A stretch of DNA of 64,000 nt from Streptomyces sp. NBC_01463 (GCA_036227345.1 CP109468.1:8618001-8682000); one strand, 5' to 3'; counted from the stretch's first letter, positions 53,710 to 63,595 are shown. A program made the numbers and translations. Notes: generated by a model from the sequence alone, not told the origin.

Positions 53710-55020
53710 TCAGGCGCTGTCGTCGACAGGGGGCTTCTGGACCCATGCGGAGGCGATCTCGTCCGCGGCGACGGCCGGGGGCAGACCCGTCAGCGCCTTC
53801 AGCTCGGCCGGCGGGTAGGGAGTCGGACCGTGCCACTCCAGGAGCATGACGGTGGCGTCGTCGTTGAGACGGCCGTGGTGGTAGTCCAAGTGGTGCCCGA
53901 TCAGCCGCCGTAGGGTCTCCGGGACCGGAAGGCCGTCGGAGTGGTGGCGGATGAGGAAGTCGGTCAGGCCGTCAAGGCCGAACTCCTGCCCCTCCTCGTT
54001 GCGTGCTTCGGTGATGCCGTCGGTGTAGAAGAGCAGACGGTCCCCGGGTTCGAGCCGGTCACGGCGCAGGGCACCGCGCACTCCGAGTCCGGTTCCCAGC
54101 GGCGGGGCGGGCGGGCAGGACAGATGCACGACGGTGCGGTTGCCGCGGATGATCACCGGAGGATGATGACCGTAGTTCGTCCAGGTCAGTACACCCGTAT
54201 CGAGGTGAAGGTCGGCCATGATGCTCGTGGCGTAGCGGCTGCCTGCGAATTGCTCGGTCAGTGCCGCACCGACTCCTTCTGCCGTCTGCGAGAGGTCGGC
54301 ACCCTGGCAACGGTGCACGCGGGCAGCGGCCAGCGCAAGATTGGCCGTCAGCCCGGCAGCAGTGTCATGGCCCATGGCGTCGAAGACGGAAAGATGAATG
54401 GTCTCCCCTGCCAGGGCGTAGTCGAAGGCATCTCCACTGACTTGGTAAGCCGGTTCCATGACCGCACTGACCAAGAGCCGATCGGTCGCGAAAGTCCGCG
54501 GCGGCATCAGCCGCCACTCCATCTCGGCGGCCACTTTCATTTTCCGGCGGCGTACCAGCCTGGAGTACGAGTCGCTTGTTCCGCTTTTGCTCGCCAGAAG
54601 GAGGGCGACAAGGCCGGCGAGCCTGTGCAGGTCGTCGTCCGCTGCGATCCGTGCCCCCGGCTTGCCGACGCGGAGCACCCCCAGACGCTCGGTACCGTCC
54701 AGCAAGGGGACCCACCACTGCCCCGTCGTGGAAGCCGAGGCCGGCGTGATTCTTCCCAGCTGGAAGGCCCGCCCGGCCACGGTTCCTTCAACGGCCAGGT
54801 CAGTCGGCACGTCAATCCCGTCGGGGCCGGTGTCGACGTTGCCGGCGAGCAGGTACAGCCGCTCCTGACGAAGGTCAGCCAGATAGATGAACACGTGCGG
54901 CCAGCCCGCCCGGCCCGCATGTGACGCGACCGTGCCGGGCAACTGCTCCAGGGTCATCAGATGACTCGCAGCGATCAGCTCGCCCAGGACTCGGGCGCGT
55001 GCCACTTCCGTGCCGCTCAT
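53710..55020 (-). CDS. SpoIIE-type PP2C serine phosphatase with GAF-like sensor
   Basis: 436 residues from ATG 55020, with AAGGAAGG 8 nt upstream; GTG 55029 directly follows that site and is unlikely. Residues about 1-150 look like a GAF sensor domain (AGWPHVFIYLADLRQERLYL, VEGTVAGRAFQLGRI). Residues about 170-400 are a PP2C/RsbU-SpoIIE phosphatase with metal aspartates in YQVSGDAFDYAL and SVFDAMGHDTAAG, and GDRLLFYTDGITEARN and DDATVMLLEW near the end. There is no histidine kinase or anti-sigma domain. It probably dephosphorylates an anti-sigma-antagonist elsewhere in the genome. Confidence 0.92.
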   Translation of the reverse strand: MSGTEVARARVLGELIAASHLMTLEQLPGTVASHAGRAGWPHVFIYLADLRQERLYLLAGNVDTGPDGIDVPTDLAVEGTVAGRAFQLGRITPASASTTGQWWVPLLDGTERLGVLRVGKPGARIAADDDLHRLAGLVALLLASKSGTSDSYSRLVRRRKMKVAAEMEWRLMPPRTFATDRLLVSAVMEPAYQVSGDAFDYALAGETIHLSVFDAMGHDTAAGLTANLALAAARVHRCQGADLSQTAEGVGAALTEQFAGSRYATSIMADLHLDTGVLTWTNYGHHPPVIIRGNRTVVHLSCPPAPPLGTGLGVRGALRRDRLEPGDRLLFYTDGITEARNEEGQEFGLDGLTDFLIRHHSDGLPVPETLRRLIGHHLDYHHGRLNDDATVMLLEWHGPTPYPPAELKALTGLPPAVAADEIASAWVQKPPVDDSA

Positions 55021-55239
55021 CAACGACACCTTCCTTAAGGCCCGGAGAAATGCGTCACGACAGACAATAGCCGGGGACCGGACCCTCGACTGATAAGCAG
55101 ATACGGATTCGAGCGCATGGAGTGGGCTGCGGGCACGTTCGGGAATTCATGTCCGGCACACCATGCCGCCCAATGATTTCCACGTGATGGACTACTCCTG
55201 GGCAAGGCTTTCTCGGACTCTTCCGACGCTCGGGAGATA

Positions 55240-55257
55240 TTCTCCGTGCCCGGAGAA
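55240..55257 (-). terminator. Hairpin downstream of the MpaB-like gene
   Basis: TTCTCCG-TGCC-CGGAGAA is a perfect 7-bp stem with a 4-nt loop, 53 bp past the MpaB-like stop. Its right half, CCCGGAGAAA, recurs at 55041-55050 near the SpoIIE start, so a regulatory role for the element is also possible. Confidence 0.5.
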
Positions 55258-55309
55258 ACAGGAAGCCGATCGTTTTCGGCGCCGTGCCCCGCCGCGCGGG
55301 ATTGAGTGA

Positions 55310-56182
55310 TCATCCGGGTGGGCGGGGCGGGGTCATGGCCCAGCGAATCGCTGCGGTCAGCGCTTGCCCCGTCGGCGTCACGCAGGCCTCGGCCATGCCG
55401 GGCAGCCGGGGCAGCGACAGCGATGTCCGGGCCCACCGGGGGAGGGCAGCGACGGAGTTCGCGGCGAGGACGGCATAGGGTGCGCGGGCGGCCCAGGGCA
55501 GCGGCGGGTGCAGCAGGATGAAGCGTGCTGCCTGGCGTGCTTCCTCCGTCGGGCGCAGCTCACCCCGGTACGCCCCGAGGCGGGCAGCGAGTTCCCTGCG
55601 ATCGCGTGGAGGGTCGGTGACGCCGAGTGCTTCCGCCACGCGCGCCGTGTCGGCGATGTAGCCGTCGCACCCGGCCGCGTCGAGCGGTTCGAGGCCGTAT
55701 CGCTGGTGGGCGAACAGGAAGCTTTCGACCTCGGCCACATGCACCCAGCCGAGAAGGTGGGGATCAGCGGCGTGGTAGGACTCTCCGCGCGACGTCGTTC
55801 CGCGCACCCGGCCGTGTACGGCACGGACGTGGTCGACGGCCTGCTGTGCGTCGTCCGCTGTTCCGTACGTGGTGACGGCGAGGAAGGTACTGGTGCGCTG
55901 GAGCCGGCCCCAGGGGTCACCGCGGTAGCCGGAGTGAGCCTCCACGGCAGCCATGGCCAGCGGGTGCAAGGACTGGAGCAGCAACGCCCGCAGCCCACCG
56001 ATGAACATGGACGCGTCGCCATGGACGGTGCGAATGGGCCGGTCGGGAGCGAACCAGCGCGAGCCGGGCTCTCCGTGGATACGGGCTCGGTTCCTCGGTC
56101 CTGCGGGACCGGCGACCTGGGCGAAGATCGCGTTGCCCAGCCGCTCCCGCAGGCCGGCTGCGGCACGCGTGAACGAGTCCAT
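55310..56182 (-). CDS. Oxygenase MpaB-family / DUF2236 protein
   Basis: 290 residues. The conserved core is GDASMFIGGLRALLLQSLHP, then AMAAVEAHSGYRGDPWGRLQ and RTSTFLAVTTYGTADDA, with HAADPHLLGWVHVAEVESFL further on. This is the family of the fungal mycophenolate enzyme MpaB and the rubber oxygenase Lcp, many of which bind haem through a conserved His. There is no signal peptide here. The substrate is unknown. It is a single gene with its own hairpin, and no ribosome site stands out before ATG 56182. Confidence 0.88.
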   Translation of the reverse strand: MDSFTRAAAGLRERLGNAIFAQVAGPAGPRNRARIHGEPGSRWFAPDRPIRTVHGDASMFIGGLRALLLQSLHPLAMAAVEAHSGYRGDPWGRLQRTSTFLAVTTYGTADDAQQAVDHVRAVHGRVRGTTSRGESYHAADPHLLGWVHVAEVESFLFAHQRYGLEPLDAAGCDGYIADTARVAEALGVTDPPRDRRELAARLGAYRGELRPTEEARQAARFILLHPPLPWAARAPYAVLAANSVAALPRWARTSLSLPRLPGMAEACVTPTGQALTAAIRWAMTPPRPPG

Positions 56183-56423
56183 GAAGCCAGTATGCGCGCT
56201 CGGGGGCGCTCCGGGCCGGAGCCCCGGTCGTCGCCGTTCGTGCTCCGGAAGGCGCCGACAGGAGGTCCGGCGTGCCCGGCGTGCCTAGGGGGCCGGGGGC
56301 AGCACCCTTCGGATACTCCTCGACGCGTCGCTTCATTCGGCGCGGACCGGGTGTGCGGACCTCGGGTACGGGTAATCGGAACATCGTCCGGTTCCCGGAC
56401 ACTGTGAAAACAGGAGGATGGCC

Positions 56424-56804
56424 ATGGCGGTACCGAAGACGAGCGTGCTGGTGCTGGACTGCGCGGAGCCCAGGGAACTGGCTGACTTCTACGCCATGTT
56501 GCTCAATGCCGAAGTCCACGTCAGCAGCGAGCCGGACCTCATTGAGGTCGTGGGCCACTCCGGGGTGCATCTCGCGATCCGCAGGGATCACGGTTACGCG
56601 CCCCCGAGTTGGCCGCGCCCCGATGATTCCCAACAGGCTCACCTGCGCATACTGGTGGCACGTGAGGACATCGACGAGGCGGAGCGTGAGGCGGTCGGTC
56701 TCGGCGCACGCCCGGTGGACACGAAGAACAACGGGGGCGTTCACGACACGCGCCTCTACTCCGATCCTGCCGGGCACACGTTCACACTGGCCACCCCTGC
56801 CTGA
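56424..56804 (+). CDS. VOC (glyoxalase/bleomycin-resistance fold) protein
   Basis: 126 residues. AGGAGG at 56411-56416 lies 7 nt before ATG 56424 but only 1 nt before the in-frame ATG 56418, so the second is the better start. Two beta-alpha-beta-beta-beta modules are visible: VLVLDCAEPRELADFYAMLL...EVHVSSEPDLIEVV and LRILVAREDIDEAEREAVGL...RLYSDPAGHTFTLA. The terminal SDPAGHTF matches the usual xDPxGxxF element. Likely metal ligands are few, so it may be a binding protein rather than a lyase. The substrate is unknown. Confidence 0.85.
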   Translation: MAVPKTSVLVLDCAEPRELADFYAMLLNAEVHVSSEPDLIEVVGHSGVHLAIRRDHGYAPPSWPRPDDSQQAHLRILVAREDIDEAEREAVGLGARPVDTKNNGGVHDTRLYSDPAGHTFTLATPA

Positions 56805-56998
56805 GACGCCGGCCAGAACCGGTCTCCCCCTGCGTGCGGGACAGCCCTCAGGAGGAGACATCGGGCCGTTCGGGACCGTGGGCACCGCGTACTGCATGAC
56901 GAGGAACCGAAAGGCCCCTGCCGCGTAGACGGCCACGCCGGATCGCCGGATCCGTGCCGGCGTCCCCGGCGGCAGCCGGGCCACGAGCGCGAGGCCGG

Positions 56999-57238
56999 TT
57001 AGCGGGCTCCTCCTGTGCTCGGCGCGGTTGCCGTCTCGCGGGCACTCGTCCGAAGGAGCGCGTCGGCCGCGTTCAGGGCCTGTTTCACATCGGTGACGCC
57101 AGTCATGACGCACAGTGTGTACGCCGTGTCCTCGCGTCGCCGGACGGTGCCCGGCGTGGAGTGCCGCTCGTCCTCGATCACCGCGTCGGCGTAGCGGGAC
57201 AACGTGGCACGCATGTCGCCGGGCGTGGGATGCAGCAA
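56999..57238 (-). CDS. Small DUF5133 protein
   Basis: 79 residues from TTG 57238, which lies 8 nt after AGGAGG; TTG 57244 would be too close. The motif RRREDTAYTLCVMTGVTDV followed by ALNAADALL is the core of DUF5133, a small helical family common in Streptomyces and often linked to stress or regulatory gene sets. No function is known. Convergent with the VOC gene. Confidence 0.75.
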   Translation of the reverse strand: MLHPTPGDMRATLSRYADAVIEDERHSTPGTVRRREDTAYTLCVMTGVTDVKQALNAADALLRTSARETATAPSTGGAR

Positions 57239-57394
57239 GGCCAACTCCTCCTGGTACGGATTCGGGTCCTTCCGGCCGACAGGGGCGGCACGGGTATTGC
57301 CCGGGTCGAAGCCCGGCTGTCCCGCTTCAGCGGGATCGCGGTAGGCGAGCGCCCTGGCCGTACGGACGGGGCCCTGTCGTACGCATGCCGCCCG

Positions 57395-57655
57395 TCACCC
57401 GGTCGACTCGTCCGGGGTGGGGTGCTCCGGGTGGACACCGGCGTTGCGCGCTGCGTTGCGGCCCGCTCCGGCCTCATCGGGGTCGGGGCCCTCGGGCTCC
57501 GACTCGCCCTCCAGGTGTTCGGAACCCGGCGGGAGAACCACGTCCAGGGCGTCCTCGCCTTCCTGGACCTGCTGGTCGGGTACATCGGCGGGTATCGGCG
57601 GGGGACTGGCCTTCGCCCCGGTGTAGGCGGTGCCCTCAGGCCTGCGGTCGGTCAT
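57395..57655 (-). CDS. Small acidic hypothetical protein
   Basis: 86 residues from ATG 57655, with AGGAG 7-8 nt upstream. It is very acidic and Pro/Glu-rich (KASPPPIPADVPDQQVQEGE, then HLEGESEPEGPDPDEAGAGR), without predicted membrane segments or signal; probably disordered. The opening TDRRPEGTAYTGA is of a type seen in short Streptomyces proteins. Function unknown. The good ribosome site supports a real gene. Confidence 0.6.
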   Translation of the reverse strand: MTDRRPEGTAYTGAKASPPPIPADVPDQQVQEGEDALDVVLPPGSEHLEGESEPEGPDPDEAGAGRNAARNAGVHPEHPTPDESTG

Positions 57656-58102
57656 CTCACTGCTCCTGTCGACGCGCGTCCGCCCCCGGTACGGGGCGGC
57701 TGGTGCTCCGGCTCGCTTACCCGCTGGTCCCGAGACGACGCATGGATGCCGAGTGCGCTGTCCGGGCAGGGGAGCGAGCCGCAAGACACTCTCCATTCCA
57801 TGGGGTCCCCACGTGTCGCGCATCCGCTGGCACTGTTCCTGCGGCGGTATCGCCCGCGTGTCCCCGGGTTTCGGCCCCGAGGTTGCCCGGCCCGCCATTT
57901 CAGGGATGGACGGCTCCGTCCACGTGCCGAACTTCCTGCTTGTCCCGGCGGAGGCTCCCGCCCGGGGATCAGGGCCGGCTCCTGGCGGACAACGCCGAGC
58001 CGTGAGTCACCCGTGCCGCTCGGGCTCCATGAGCGCTTCAGGACCCTCCGGGGCCGGGGCCGGTCCTGATCCCTATCGGATGAAACGACTCCGGATACCC
58101 GT
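57656..58102. other. 447-bp region before the channel gene
   Basis: No supported gene. A minus-strand frame continues upstream of the small acidic gene, but has no start with a ribosome site and unusual composition. The two flanking genes are divergent, so promoters for both must lie here. I see no clear motif. Confidence 0.4.
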
Positions 58103-60139
58103 GTGGCGGACCAGATGATTCCGCACGCTGCTCCTGTGTACAGGATGATCAAGGATCAGGGCCGGCGCCGGAGCGTGGCCGGCGCCCGTGTGGGAAAGCA
58201 GAGACAGCCGCGGAGCGCACCGGCCCGAGTGACGCGCCCGGCGCGGGCGACACCGCCACGGGCTCCGCTGTACGAACGCGCCCGCTACTGGTTCGACAAC
58301 ACGCTGGCGCGGGGCGTGACCGTTCTCATCGGATGGCTTGCCGTCGCGTGCCTGTCCGTCGTGATCCCGGCGAGCGCACTGCTGGTGTGGACGGACGACC
58401 GGGCCCCGGACACGACATGGGCGAAGACGGCCGCGGTGTGGCAGAGCGTCGGGCAGACCCTCAGGCTGGGAGGAGAGGTCGGCTCACCGCTGCGCGTGAT
58501 CCTGTCGGTCCTGCTGGCGCTGATGGCACTGTTCTACGTCTCCACCATCGTCGGCCTCGTCACCACGGCGATCACCGAGGAACTCATCGCCCTGCGGCGT
58601 GGCCACTCCACGGTGCTGGAGAGCGGTCACACCGTCGTGCTCGGCTGGTCGGACCAGATCTTCACCGTGGTGGCCGAACTCGTCGCAGCCGACGCCAACC
58701 AGCGCCGGGGCGCCATCGCGGTACTGGCCGACCGGGACGTGACCGAGATGGAGGAGGAACTGCGCAGCGAGGTGGGGAGCACCGGCCGGACGAGGATCGT
58801 GTGCCGAAACGGACGCCCCACCGATCCGGCCGCGCTCGCCCGAGTCAGCCCGGCCACGGCGGACGTCGTCCTGGTCCTGCCCCGTGACCACCCGGACGAG
58901 GACGCGGAGGTCGTCAAGAACCTGCTGGCCCTGCGGACCGCGGTCGACGACGACAGCCGGGTGCGGACCGTGGCGGTGGTGCGGGACACGCGCTACCGTC
59001 TCGCCGCCGAACTGGCGGCAGGCCGGGACGCGGTCGTGCTCGAGATCGACGACGTCACCGCCCGGCTCGTGGCCCAGTGCGCCAGACAGCCCGGGCTGTC
59101 GCTCGTCTACCAGGAATTACTCGACTTCGCCGGCGACGAGTTCTACGTCGTCGGCGCACCGGACCTGACGGGCCGGGCCTTCGCCGAGGTACTGAGAGCC
59201 TGCCCCACGTCCAGCGTGGTCGGGGTCGTACGCCCGGACGGCGCCCTCCGCCTGAACCCGCCGCCCACCTCGGTCCTGGGACCGGGCGACCGGCTTGTCG
59301 TGATCGCCCAGGACGACGACACCACGGTCACCACCGACGAACCCGCCGCGTTCGACGAACCGGTGATGGTGAGCAGGGCGCCGGCGGCGGCGCGCCCCGA
59401 ACGCATCCTCCTCCTGGGATGGAACGGCCGCGCACCACACATCCTCCGTCACCTCTCCCACCACGTCGCGCCCGGCTCCGCCCTCCACGTCGTGGCCCAC
59501 GGCGACGAGAGCCTGGCAGCAGAGGTGCGCGACGCCGCCGCGCAAAGCCGCCCCGCGCTGACCGTCACCTTCGGTCCGGGCGATCCGACCCTGCCGGGGA
59601 CGGTGAACGACCTGGACCTCTCCGAGCACGACGGCGTCATCGTCCTCGGCCCCGACCACGGTCCCGGTCACGACTCACCGGACGACCGGACGCTGGTCAC
59701 GCTGCTGCTCCTGCGCGACCGCGAGCGCACGTCGGGGATCCCGGTCCGGGTCGTCACCGAGATGACCGACGACCGCAACAGAGCCCTCGCCCCCGCCGGC
59801 GTCGGCGCCGACTTCATCGTGAGCGGGAAACTGGTCGGCCTTCTGATGGCCCAGATCTCCCAGAACTGGCATCTCGCAGGCCTGTTCGCGGAACTGCTGG
59901 CGCCGCAGGGCAACGCGATCCACCTCAAGCCGGCCGGTGACTACGTCCGGGCCGGACGGCGGGCATCCTTCGCCACGGTCGTCGAAGCCGCCTCGCGCCG
60001 AGGGGAATGCGCTCTCGGATACCGCAGCCGCGGTCTCGCCCAGGTCGGCGCCGACCACGGAGTGCGGATCAACCCCGCCAAGGCAGAGGTCCGGCACTGG
60101 AGCGCGGACGACGAGGTGATCGTGATGGCCGGGCACTGA
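58103..60139 (+). CDS. CASTOR/POLLUX-like ion channel with RCK/TrkA-N domains
   Basis: Up to 678 residues. A basic N-terminal tail (1-70) is followed by two hydrophobic segments (about 73-95 and 128-152; RVILSVLLALMALFYVSTIV) that flank a pore-like stretch. Two NAD-binding-type RCK domains follow: HTVVLGWSDQIFTVVAELVA (about 174-193) and RILLLGWNGRAPHILRHLSH (about 435-454). The GWS/GWN in place of GxGxxG is typical of the CASTOR/POLLUX family. It is likely a ligand-gated cation channel. The start is uncertain: GTG 58103, ATG 58115 and ATG 58145 all lack a good ribosome site. Confidence 0.82.
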   Translation: MADQMIPHAAPVYRMIKDQGRRRSVAGARVGKQRQPRSAPARVTRPARATPPRAPLYERARYWFDNTLARGVTVLIGWLAVACLSVVIPASALLVWTDDRAPDTTWAKTAAVWQSVGQTLRLGGEVGSPLRVILSVLLALMALFYVSTIVGLVTTAITEELIALRRGHSTVLESGHTVVLGWSDQIFTVVAELVAADANQRRGAIAVLADRDVTEMEEELRSEVGSTGRTRIVCRNGRPTDPAALARVSPATADVVLVLPRDHPDEDAEVVKNLLALRTAVDDDSRVRTVAVVRDTRYRLAAELAAGRDAVVLEIDDVTARLVAQCARQPGLSLVYQELLDFAGDEFYVVGAPDLTGRAFAEVLRACPTSSVVGVVRPDGALRLNPPPTSVLGPGDRLVVIAQDDDTTVTTDEPAAFDEPVMVSRAPAAARPERILLLGWNGRAPHILRHLSHHVAPGSALHVVAHGDESLAAEVRDAAAQSRPALTVTFGPGDPTLPGTVNDLDLSEHDGVIVLGPDHGPGHDSPDDRTLVTLLLLRDRERTSGIPVRVVTEMTDDRNRALAPAGVGADFIVSGKLVGLLMAQISQNWHLAGLFAELLAPQGNAIHLKPAGDYVRAGRRASFATVVEAASRRGECALGYRSRGLAQVGADHGVRINPAKAEVRHWSADDEVIVMAGH

Positions 60140-60197
60140 TTCGGTTCGGAGGCTGCGCGGCGGGTACGCGCCGTGAATCCCACGAAAGGACCGCACG

Positions 60198-61511
60198 GTG
60201 TCAGCACAGCGGAAGAACATCTTCGTACTGGGCCTCGACGAGGCGAATCTGCCGACCCTGGAAGCCGTCCCGGAAGCCGATACCTACCAATTCCATCCCC
60301 TGTTGAGCATCGGCGAGTTGCAGGAGGGGGAGGTGTCCGTGGCCGATCTCATGAGTCGCGCCCGGGAGATCCTCGACGCGCACGACGGCAGTATCGACGC
60401 GATTGTCGGCTACTGGGATTTCCCTGTGAGCACGCTGGTGCCGATGCTCGGCAGAGAGTACGGCACGCGCAGCACGAGCCTCGAGTCGGTCGTCAAGTGT
60501 GAGCACAAGTACTGGAGTCGGCTGGAACAGCAGAAGGTGATCGACGAGTACCCGAACTTCGGACGGGTGGATCTGCACAGCGCGGATCCTCAGCCGCCCG
60601 ATGGGGTGAGTTTTCCCATGTGGCTCAAGCCTGCTCTCGCCTATTCGTCGGAACTGGCATACGGGGTCTCCGACATGGCGGAATTCCGCACCGCCGTGGA
60701 CAAGATACGGGACGGAATCGGGCGGGTGGGCAGGCCGTTCAATTCGGTACTCGAACTCCTCGAACTTCCGCCGGAGATGGCGGGGGTGGGAGCCGAGGTC
60801 TGTCTGGCCGAGGAAGCGATGACCGGCATCCAGGTGGCCGTCGAGGGCTTCGCGTACGACGGGGAGGTCACCGTCTACGGAGTACTGGACTCGATCAACT
60901 ACCCCGGTTCCCCATGCTTCCTGCGTCACCAGTACCCGAGCGCTCTCCCGCCCTCGGTGATCCAGAAGCTGCACGACGTGAGCGAGCGGGTCATCCGGCA
61001 GATAGGCATGGACTCGGCCACGTTCAGCATCGAGTACTTCTACGACCCGAAGACCGGTGACATCTCCCTGCTGGAGATCAACCCCCGGCACTCCCAGTCG
61101 CACGCGGAGCTGTTCGACTACGTCGACGGCGCCCCCAACCACCACCGGATGATCAGCCTCGCGCTCGGACGCGACCCCACGTCGCCGAGCGGGCAGGGCC
61201 CGTACCGCGTGGCCGCCAAGTGGTACTACCGGTGGTTCGGCGAAGGAACGGTGCACCAGGTGCCCAAACGCGAGGAGCTCGGAGCCATCGAACGAGCGAT
61301 ACCCGGGGTACGCATCGATGTCGTGCCCGCGGAAGGGCAGAAGCTCTCGTCGGTGTCCCAGCAGGACAGCTACAGCTACGAGATCGCCCACATCTTCACC
61401 GGCGCCGAAGACGAGGAGGGCATGCGGCGCAAGTTCGACCAGTGCATCGCGGCTCTGGGCCTCACCTTCGACGACACCGCTCCGGGCGGCCGCGACCCGA
61501 GCACCGTGTGA
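60198..61511 (+). CDS. ATP-grasp family ligase
   Basis: 437 residues from GTG 60198 (AAAGGA upstream). The ATP-grasp core spans about 95-350: MWLKPALAYSSELAYGVSD (lysine binding ATP), LAEEAMTGIQVAVEGFAYDG (the hinge and second strand) and DISLLEINPRHSQSHAEL (the metal-binding Glu and Asn). The N-terminal domain (IFVLGLDEANLPTLEAVPEA) is the pre-ATP-grasp fold. Such stand-alone enzymes join a carboxylate to an amine, often two amino acids. Its stop overlaps the possible start of the next gene, a dipeptidyl-peptidase-like hydrolase, suggesting related substrates. Confidence 0.88.
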   Translation: MSAQRKNIFVLGLDEANLPTLEAVPEADTYQFHPLLSIGELQEGEVSVADLMSRAREILDAHDGSIDAIVGYWDFPVSTLVPMLGREYGTRSTSLESVVKCEHKYWSRLEQQKVIDEYPNFGRVDLHSADPQPPDGVSFPMWLKPALAYSSELAYGVSDMAEFRTAVDKIRDGIGRVGRPFNSVLELLELPPEMAGVGAEVCLAEEAMTGIQVAVEGFAYDGEVTVYGVLDSINYPGSPCFLRHQYPSALPPSVIQKLHDVSERVIRQIGMDSATFSIEYFYDPKTGDISLLEINPRHSQSHAELFDYVDGAPNHHRMISLALGRDPTSPSGQGPYRVAAKWYYRWFGEGTVHQVPKREELGAIERAIPGVRIDVVPAEGQKLSSVSQQDSYSYEIAHIFTGAEDEEGMRRKFDQCIAALGLTFDDTAPGGRDPSTV

Positions 61512-61546
61512 ACACGCCCCGGACCAGGAAGGAGCACACCATCGGA

Positions 61547-63595
61547 ATGCGACACGTCGACCGACTTCCGCACGCGGTCAAGCAGGAGGACCACGTCACC
61601 ATCACGATGTCGGACGGGATCCGGCTCTCGGCGAGGATCTGGCGCCCCATCACCTCCGACGAAGAGCCGGTCCCGGCGATCCTGGAAGCCATCCCGTACC
61701 GGAAGAACGACCTGACCTCCACCCGCGACGCGATCCATCACCCCTACATCGCCGGGCACGGCTACGCCTGCGTACGCGTCGACCTGCGGGGCACGGGCGA
61801 GTCGGAGGGCGTCCTGCTGGACGAATACCTGGAACGAGAACAGTGCGACGCGGAAGAAGTGCTCGCCTGGCTCGCCGAGCAGCCCTGGTGCGACGGGACG
61901 ACGGGAATGATGGGCATCTCCTGGGGCGCGTTCGCCGCACTTCAGGTCGCCGCCCGGCGGCCACCGAGTCTGGCCGCCATCGTCGTCGCGTCCTTCACCG
62001 ACGACAGGTACGCAGACGACATGCACTACGTCGGCGGTGCCATGCTGTCCGACAATCTGGCCGAGGCGGGGACCATGTTCGCCTACGCCACCTGCCCTCC
62101 CGATCCGGCCGTGGTCGGCGAACGCTGGCGGGACATGTGGCGGGAACGGCTGGACTCCGCGAGCCCGTGGGTCCTCGAGTGGCTTCGCCACCAGCACCGG
62201 GACGACTACTGGCGCCATGCGTCGCTCAGTGAGGACTACCGGGCCCTGGGCTGCCCCGTACTCGCCTCCAGCGGCTGGGCGGACGGGTACTCCAACGCGG
62301 TCACCCGGCTGCTGAGCCAAGTCGATGTGCCGCGCAAGGGGCTGATCGGCCCCTGGTCGCACACGCTGCCGCACCTCGGTGAACCCGGACCGGCCATCGG
62401 ATATCTCCAGGAGGTGGTCCGATGGTGGGACCACTGGCTGAAGGGGGCCGACAACGGCGCCATGGACGGGCCCATGATCCGCGCCTGGATGCAGGAGAGC
62501 GTGCCTCCCTCCACGTCCTACGAGGAACGCCCGGGCCGCTGGGTGGGGGAGCCTGGCTGGCCCTCTCCCCATGTCCAGGAGGTGGTGTGCCCCCTGCGGG
62601 ACCACGTGATCGTGAACGACGACGGCAAGCCCGCCCCATCGGGGGAGGCCGAACCGGCGGAACGTGTCCACACGGTTCAGTCACCCCTCTCGGTCGGGCA
62701 GTTCGCCGGGAAGTGGGCCTCGTACAACGCCCCACCGGACCTCCCGTACGACCAGCGCGAGGAGGACGGCGGTTCGCTCGTCTTCGAGACGCAGCCGCTC
62801 ACGGAACGCGTGGAGATCCTCGGCGCTCCCGCGGTGGAGCTCCTGGTGTCCTCGTCCCGGGAATCGGCGCAGGTCGCCGTCCGGCTGTCCGACGTGGCGG
62901 CCGACGGCCGGGCGACCAGGGTCACCTACGGCGTGCTCAACCTCGCGCACCGGGCAGGTGACGGTGGTCCCGAACCACTGGAGCCGGGCAGGAAGTACCG
63001 CGTCCGCATTCCCCTCAACGGAGTCGCGCAGGCCTTTCCGGCCGGCCATCGCATCCGGCTCTCGCTCTCCACCTCGTACTGGCCGTTGGTCTGGCCGGCA
63101 CCCGCACCCGCCCTGCTGAGCATTCACGAGAGCGGCAGTTCCCTCACCCTGCCGGTCCGGCCGACGGACACCCCGGAGACCTTGCCCTCCGCACCCTTCG
63201 GCGAGCCCGAGGGATGCGCACCACCGGACGTGACCCGGCTGACCGAGCCGGAACAGGCATGGACCGTGTCGAGGAATCTGGTCAACTACCATTCCTCGCT
63301 CGACATCGTCAAGGACCGAGGACTCCAGCGGTTCGAGGAGAACGGGATCGAGGTCGGGCTGCGGGCCTGCGAGAAGTACACCTCCGTCGCGGACGACTTC
63401 GGATCGGTGACCGGCGAGTCGGCCTGGACCCTGCGGTTCGGGCGCCCCGGATGGGACGTCCGGGTGGAGACCCGAACCGTCCTGACGTCGGACGAGGAGG
63501 AGTTCCACGTCGACGCCACGCTGGACGGCTACGAAGACGGCCGCAGGGTCTTCTCCCGTACCTGGAACGAGAGCGTTCCGAGGGTGAACGTCTGA
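61547..63595 (+). CDS. CocE/NonD-family hydrolase (X-Pro dipeptidyl-peptidase type)
   Basis: 682 residues from ATG 61547. GTG 61508 overlaps the ATP-grasp stop and would add 13 residues, but the ribosome site AGGAAGGAG lies between them, at about 61527-61535. The alpha/beta-hydrolase part (1-330) has RVDLRGTGESEG, the nucleophile elbow MMGISWGAFAALQ (Ser in GxSxG), the Asp in SGWADGYSN and the His in GPWSHTLPH. A C-terminal jelly roll (about 370-560) is that of CocE and X-Pro peptidases, followed by an extra 110-residue beta domain. No signal peptide. The family cleaves esters or amides, including X-Pro dipeptides. Confidence 0.87.
   Translation: MRHVDRLPHAVKQEDHVTITMSDGIRLSARIWRPITSDEEPVPAILEAIPYRKNDLTSTRDAIHHPYIAGHGYACVRVDLRGTGESEGVLLDEYLEREQCDAEEVLAWLAEQPWCDGTTGMMGISWGAFAALQVAARRPPSLAAIVVASFTDDRYADDMHYVGGAMLSDNLAEAGTMFAYATCPPDPAVVGERWRDMWRERLDSASPWVLEWLRHQHRDDYWRHASLSEDYRALGCPVLASSGWADGYSNAVTRLLSQVDVPRKGLIGPWSHTLPHLGEPGPAIGYLQEVVRWWDHWLKGADNGAMDGPMIRAWMQESVPPSTSYEERPGRWVGEPGWPSPHVQEVVCPLRDHVIVNDDGKPAPSGEAEPAERVHTVQSPLSVGQFAGKWASYNAPPDLPYDQREEDGGSLVFETQPLTERVEILGAPAVELLVSSSRESAQVAVRLSDVAADGRATRVTYGVLNLAHRAGDGGPEPLEPGRKYRVRIPLNGVAQAFPAGHRIRLSLSTSYWPLVWPAPAPALLSIHESGSSLTLPVRPTDTPETLPSAPFGEPEGCAPPDVTRLTEPEQAWTVSRNLVNYHSSLDIVKDRGLQRFEENGIEVGLRACEKYTSVADDFGSVTGESAWTLRFGRPGWDVRVETRTVLTSDEEEFHVDATLDGYEDGRRVFSRTWNESVPRVNV

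Noticed and set aside
57290..57340. tRNA-like look of a GGGTCGAAGCCC hairpin
   Set aside because: No acceptor stem, anticodon arm or CCA context can be built around it. No tRNA found elsewhere in the window either.
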